NCBI GenBank assembly: GCA_011322755.1
Contig: DRLZ01000086.1
Span: forward strand, 1-8,045
DNA from: Crenotrichaceae bacterium
GTDB lineage: Bacteria; Pseudomonadota; Gammaproteobacteria; Methylococcales; DRLZ01
Direction: 5' to 3'
DNA: 8,045 bases
In this document: positions 4,920 to 8,045 of the stretch, piece after piece
How positions within the stretch are numbered: the first letter of the stretch is position 1
Layout: every line of letters begins with the position of its first letter
Notes under the pieces: model-generated
What the model saw: only the letters and a program-made list of their open reading frames with translations
Database searches by the model: none
Told to the model about the DNA's origin: nothing
Program-made: the position numbers and the translations under genes

Positions 4920-7294
4920 CAAGTCACCAGATAAATCAATACAGGCACTCAGACTCAGAGTCGGAAGAGAAGCGGCCGATTGCTACGCATTTTCACGATC
5001 TGATAAAGCATTGTGATGCGACACTCACTCCAATGTTAACTGAATTGACAGAACAAATGTTGAAGGCTTTTCCTAAAGAATGTCAGCAGAAAGCAGTTGA
5101 GTCAGGAAAATTTCAAGAGTGGCATCTACTCGAAGAAACTATCAGCGCTGTCGACCAGTTACATGAGCAGGTTATTAGTCGGTTTTCCAGTAATTTAAGT
5201 TCTGCATTTAGTCAATTTATTCGTGGCGAAACCATCTATTCCGAGTACTCAGATGAAAATGACATGGACTATGACTCACAGCTTCAATCATTGAGCTTGA
5301 TTGATAACGATGAGATGGAAGTGTCGGTACTGATTACGACTATTACCACAGGCTCGTCGCATCATTATGCTGATGATTTGTATGCGCTGGGTCGGCGCCT
5401 GGCAATGATTAATCATGGCAATCTGGTTGACGATCAGGATAAGTCATTCCTGCTAGGTCCCGCACAGATTTGCTATGCATTTCTCGATGCGATTCAAATT
5501 TCTCAGGTTGAGCTTTCTGGTGAACAAGCGCTGCTTAACTCTTTTCATCAGCATGTGATTAACAAGCTGGAGACAGTCTACGCACAATTTAATGCGTTAC
5601 TTGTCGAAGCAGGGGTTTTGCCGAATATCAGCTATGGTAGCCAGGTTGCTGGACAATCGAATGAACAATCCAGTTCCCATGCTGATGCAGAAGTCATAGC
5701 AGATGAGCCGGAAACACTTGAGCAAGAAGCGGCTCAGTTAGGTAAAAATACATTAGCCCAGCCACAACAGGGTTACCAGTCAAACCCCGGGCAGTCAAGA
5801 ATTCAGAATGGAGTGCAGCAAGATATTGTGCAAGGGATTATGTCTCTGCTGTCCGAACGCAGAGAACTTCAGGTTGGTGCTGGGTTAGCAACACCCCCTC
5901 AACGTATTTCACGACAACAGGTAGTACAAAGAAGAGAGCATCTGGTTTCAGCAATTGGAAACATGCAGCAATCGATAGATCCTGTGCTACTGTCAGATAA
6001 TGCCAGCCTGTCGGTGGAAGCTGCGCGGGCCCACATTTATCAACAATCAGCTCAAATTTCAAAAGAAGTCGCTGAAACCCAACCTGATTCAGCCGACGCT
6101 GATTTAATCGATATGGTTGGTATGTTGTTTGAGTATATTCTCAATGATGATGACTTGCCGGATAATATCAAAGCATTATTGTGTCATCTACATACCCCTT
6201 ATTTGAAAGTCGCATTACTGGATCGACAGTTTTTCATGGAAAGTGATCATCCTGCGCGGTTATTACTGGATGTATTGAGTAAGGCAGGAAGTCAGTGTGA
6301 TGCTAGTAATCGTAGTTCACTGAATATTGTTACCAAAATTCGTGAGACTGTTAAACGAGTTATTGAAGAATTTGATAAAGAGGCGGTACTTTTTGAAGAG
6401 CTGGTTGAACAATTCAATGCGGCGATGGAGATTATTAATCGTCGTCATGCTGTGGTTGAGAAACGATCAATCGATTCTGCGAGGGGACAGCAGAAGATTA
6501 AGCTAGCTCGTGAAACAGTTTCCCAGACTGTCATAGACTTGCTTGTCAAACACCCTCAAATACCAAAAGTGATGGAGTCGTTATTGATGAGTTCCTGGGG
6601 TAACTTCCTCATGATTACCTTGCTGAGAAATGGTGAATCCAGTTCCGACTGGCAGCGTGCTCTCGAACTCACGAATAACTTGATCTGGAGTGTTGAACCC
6701 AAACATACATTTGAGGAAAGAGCAGAGTTGAAGAAACGCCTGGCAAGCATTGTTGCTGATACCAGAGCAGCAATTGAACTTTCCGGTAGTTCTGAGGGTG
6801 AGCTTGAAGTTTTGATTTCAAAATTACAGAAATGCCATGAACTCGTTCTGCTCGGTTATTACACACAAGTTAATGACCAGGAAACAAGTGTTGAAGGCGA
6901 AGCAAAACGATTGAATTCATTAACCCGGGTTATGCCGGAAGAGTGGAAAGAAAGCTTTGAACAAAAGAAAAAAGCAGCTCAAATTAGCATCGAGGTAAAA
7001 GAGCTGTTTAGCGTAGGAATCCGAGTGGAATTGAGTAATGCTGATCATGACAAAACAATCCGTGGACGAATTGCCTGGGTCAACGAAGATCATACGCAAT
7101 GTTTGCTGGTTAACGAAGCTGGTAAGCAAATTGCAATTCAATCTGTTGATGAACTTAATAATGCAAGATTAAATGGTACTTTGAAAATACTAAAAGTTCA
7201 GGATCAACCGTTGTTTGATCGAGCCCTAAGTTGGATCCAGGATCGAATTCGTCAGGAAACATCTAACGGTATCGTATCAGAACTGGTTCGTTAA
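4916..7294 (+). CDS. DUF1631 family protein
   Basis: Encodes 792 residues from the ATG at 4916. The frame opens at a GTG at 4865, which would add 17 residues, but that codon lies inside a dyad, has no ribosome site and falls only a few bases after the likely transcription start. The architecture fits DUF1631 as I know it: an alpha-helical N-terminal region, a low-complexity Gln/Ser/Glu linker (about 250-310), a second long helical region with acidic patches, and a compact beta-rich C-terminus. The C-terminus (GRIAWVNEDHTQCLLVNEAGK, roughly residues 716-736) matches the family's A-R/K-I-x-W-I-S...F-V-N-R-x-G element and ends with LFDRALSWI. That end looks PilZ-like in shape, but the arginine and D/NxSxxG residues that bind cyclic di-GMP are not seen. 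Some relatives have been labelled thymidine phosphorylase; no such motif is seen here. No signal peptide or membrane segment is present and function is unknown. It is divergent from the accessory operon. Confidence 0.75.
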   Translation: MTSHQINQYRHSDSESEEKRPIATHFHDLIKHCDATLTPMLTELTEQMLKAFPKECQQKAVESGKFQEWHLLEETISAVDQLHEQVISRFSSNLSSAFSQFIRGETIYSEYSDENDMDYDSQLQSLSLIDNDEMEVSVLITTITTGSSHHYADDLYALGRRLAMINHGNLVDDQDKSFLLGPAQICYAFLDAIQISQVELSGEQALLNSFHQHVINKLETVYAQFNALLVEAGVLPNISYGSQVAGQSNEQSSSHADAEVIADEPETLEQEAAQLGKNTLAQPQQGYQSNPGQSRIQNGVQQDIVQGIMSLLSERRELQVGAGLATPPQRISRQQVVQRREHLVSAIGNMQQSIDPVLLSDNASLSVEAARAHIYQQSAQISKEVAETQPDSADADLIDMVGMLFEYILNDDDLPDNIKALLCHLHTPYLKVALLDRQFFMESDHPARLLLDVLSKAGSQCDASNRSSLNIVTKIRETVKRVIEEFDKEAVLFEELVEQFNAAMEIINRRHAVVEKRSIDSARGQQKIKLARETVSQTVIDLLVKHPQIPKVMESLLMSSWGNFLMITLLRNGESSSDWQRALELTNNLIWSVEPKHTFEERAELKKRLASIVADTRAAIELSGSSEGELEVLISKLQKCHELVLLGYYTQVNDQETSVEGEAKRLNSLTRVMPEEWKESFEQKKKAAQISIEVKELFSVGIRVELSNADHDKTIRGRIAWVNEDHTQCLLVNEAGKQIAIQSVDELNNARLNGTLKILKVQDQPLFDRALSWIQDRIRQETSNGIVSELVR

Positions 7295-7846
7295 TTCGCG
7301 CAGTCTTTATGTGGGATGATACTCTCTCTGACCACAAAACTCACGTTATTCATCGCTGTTTTGATTGTTAAACACTTAGTATTCAACTTCATTATTTTGT
7401 ATCTATTTTATTCTTACAGTTTGCAGATTTTTCTTGGTTAAGTACTTGTTGTTTATAGAACAATCCCTGTATCTTCAGATAAGATTATCATAAAGCAGTA
7501 TTTTTAATAACTGCACATAGCACTTCCCATTATTACTCGCTAATGAGTAACAATTTATTACATTGTTTAATCCAATTAACGACATATAAATCAGTCGGTT
7601 GAGATTGTCTTTTCGTGTTGATTTAAATTAAGGCTTGACAAGTCTGGCTAAACCAAGGTAATTGTACCTATAAGGTAGGCGGTGATAACTTTCTTATTTT
7701 CAACAATGTTTGCAGGTTATCTCTAGTAATGTGGCAATAATCAATACGCGTGTATTTTTCCCTGGAGTGTTATGATCCAGGTGACAGGGTGATTGTCTGC
7801 CTACGTTACCAACTATAGTCCATATGATTATTCTCGGGAGGAAGTT
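7295..7846. other. AT-rich intergenic region without a convincing gene
   Basis: No reading frame of 60 or more codons occurs here on either strand, and the short ATG frames checked on the plus strand (near 7309 and 7544) have no ribosome site. Small dyads are present: GCAGT/ACTGC at 7495-7514, TTACTC/GAGTAA at 7533-7550 with a 6-base loop, and AGGTA/TACCT at 7656-7669. A perfect TTGACA lies at 7635-7640 but has only a weak GGTAAT at 16-base spacing. None is followed by a T run, so no clear terminator for the DUF1631 gene is seen. No tRNA cloverleaf or rRNA similarity was recognised. At about 550 bases it is long for this otherwise compact region and may hold a regulatory RNA or decayed sequence. 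Confidence 0.6.
7761..7781 (+). promoter_or_regulatory. Extended -10 promoter element inside a CCTGGA/TCCAGG dyad
   Basis: TGTTATGAT at 7768-7776 is an extended -10 (TGn plus TATGAT), about 70 bases before the channel gene and correctly oriented for it. The -35 side (GCGTGT at 17 bases) is poor, as is common for extended -10 promoters. The element is framed by perfect 6-base inverted arms, CCTGGA at 7761-7766 and TCCAGG at 7776-7781, which could be an operator or could be chance. Confidence 0.35.
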
Positions 7847-8045
7847 ATGGCAGCAGCAACATCTGATTTTAGTAGACTTTATGAATCTCTTCAGGGGACT
7901 TTAGGGGAGTCACTGCCCGGTATTTTGGGCGCTATTGCAATCTTCATTATTGGCTGGATTGTGGCTTTGGTCATTCGCGCAGGATTACGTAAAGGGTTGG
8001 GGTTGCTGAACATCAATAACCGCCTTGGCCAATCGACAGATTCTG
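7847..8045 (+). CDS. Conserved TM helix / mechanosensitive channel-like protein, N-terminal part
   Basis: Only the first 66 codons lie in the window and the frame is open to the edge. The start is secure: GGAGG at 7837-7841 sits 5 bases before the ATG. After an amphipathic stretch (LYESLQGTLG), residues 23-46 form one strong hydrophobic helix, LPGILGAIAIFIIGWIVALV, followed by a positively charged R-x-G-L-R-K-G-L segment and LNINNRL. The order L-P-x-x-L-G-A-I-x-I-x-I-x-G-W-x-x-A is the conserved TM-helix repeat (PF05552 type) found in bacterial membrane proteins, some of which carry an MscS channel domain further on. The charge distribution places the start of the helix outside and its end inside the cytoplasm. 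Whether an MscS domain follows cannot be seen. Confidence 0.7.
   Translation, partial: MAAATSDFSRLYESLQGTLGESLPGILGAIAIFIIGWIVALVIRAGLRKGLGLLNINNRLGQSTDS

Noticed and set aside
7309..7371. 20-codon frame MWDDTLSDHKTHVIHRCFDC after the DUF1631 gene
   Set aside because: It has no ribosome site, is very short, and shows no sign of selection within the window.

Overview
The window looks like a chromosomal segment of a moderately AT-rich gammaproteobacterium. The evidence is protein resemblance: a YcbX-like MOSC protein, a YcbL-like metallo-beta-lactamase-fold hydrolase, an SprT metalloprotease, a TorD-type chaperone, DUF3306 and DUF1631 proteins. A free-living or methylotrophic marine type would fit the base composition and gene set, but the genus cannot be read from the sequence.

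Layout. Positions 1-75 are a perfect reverse-complement copy of 615-689, an internal part of the first gene. This is most simply a contig-edge or amplification chimera, though a real inverted repeat is possible. A MOSC/YcbX-like gene runs rightward at 134-937. A compact leftward five-gene unit (4773 down to 921) meets it tail to tail with a 17-bp overlap. In transcription order the unit holds a small DUF3306-like protein, a multi-cluster 4Fe-4S protein, a TorD/DmsD-family chaperone, a YcbL-like hydrolase and SprT. The genes are separated by -11, +8, -1 and -4 bases, so they are almost certainly co-transcribed and partly coupled in translation. A divergent control region of about 140 bases (4774-4915) holds promoter-like sequence and a small stem followed by a T run. 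It leads into a long rightward DUF1631 gene ending at 7294. About 550 bases of AT-rich non-coding DNA follow. The window closes with the first 66 codons of a membrane protein of the conserved-TM-helix / mechanosensitive-channel type, with a strong ribosome binding site.

How the genes work together. DUF3306, the 4Fe-4S protein and TorD form the accessory block usually seen beside molybdenum/tungsten formate dehydrogenases in Proteobacteria, where DUF3305, a small Tat-signal protein and the dehydrogenase subunits normally flank it. Here the block is present without any dehydrogenase gene in view and is fused to a YcbL/SprT tail. The YcbX-like MOSC protein next door also belongs to molybdenum-cofactor biology. 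The neighbourhood therefore suggests maturation of, or electron supply to, a molybdoenzyme encoded elsewhere. That link is inference from family context, not something the sequence proves.
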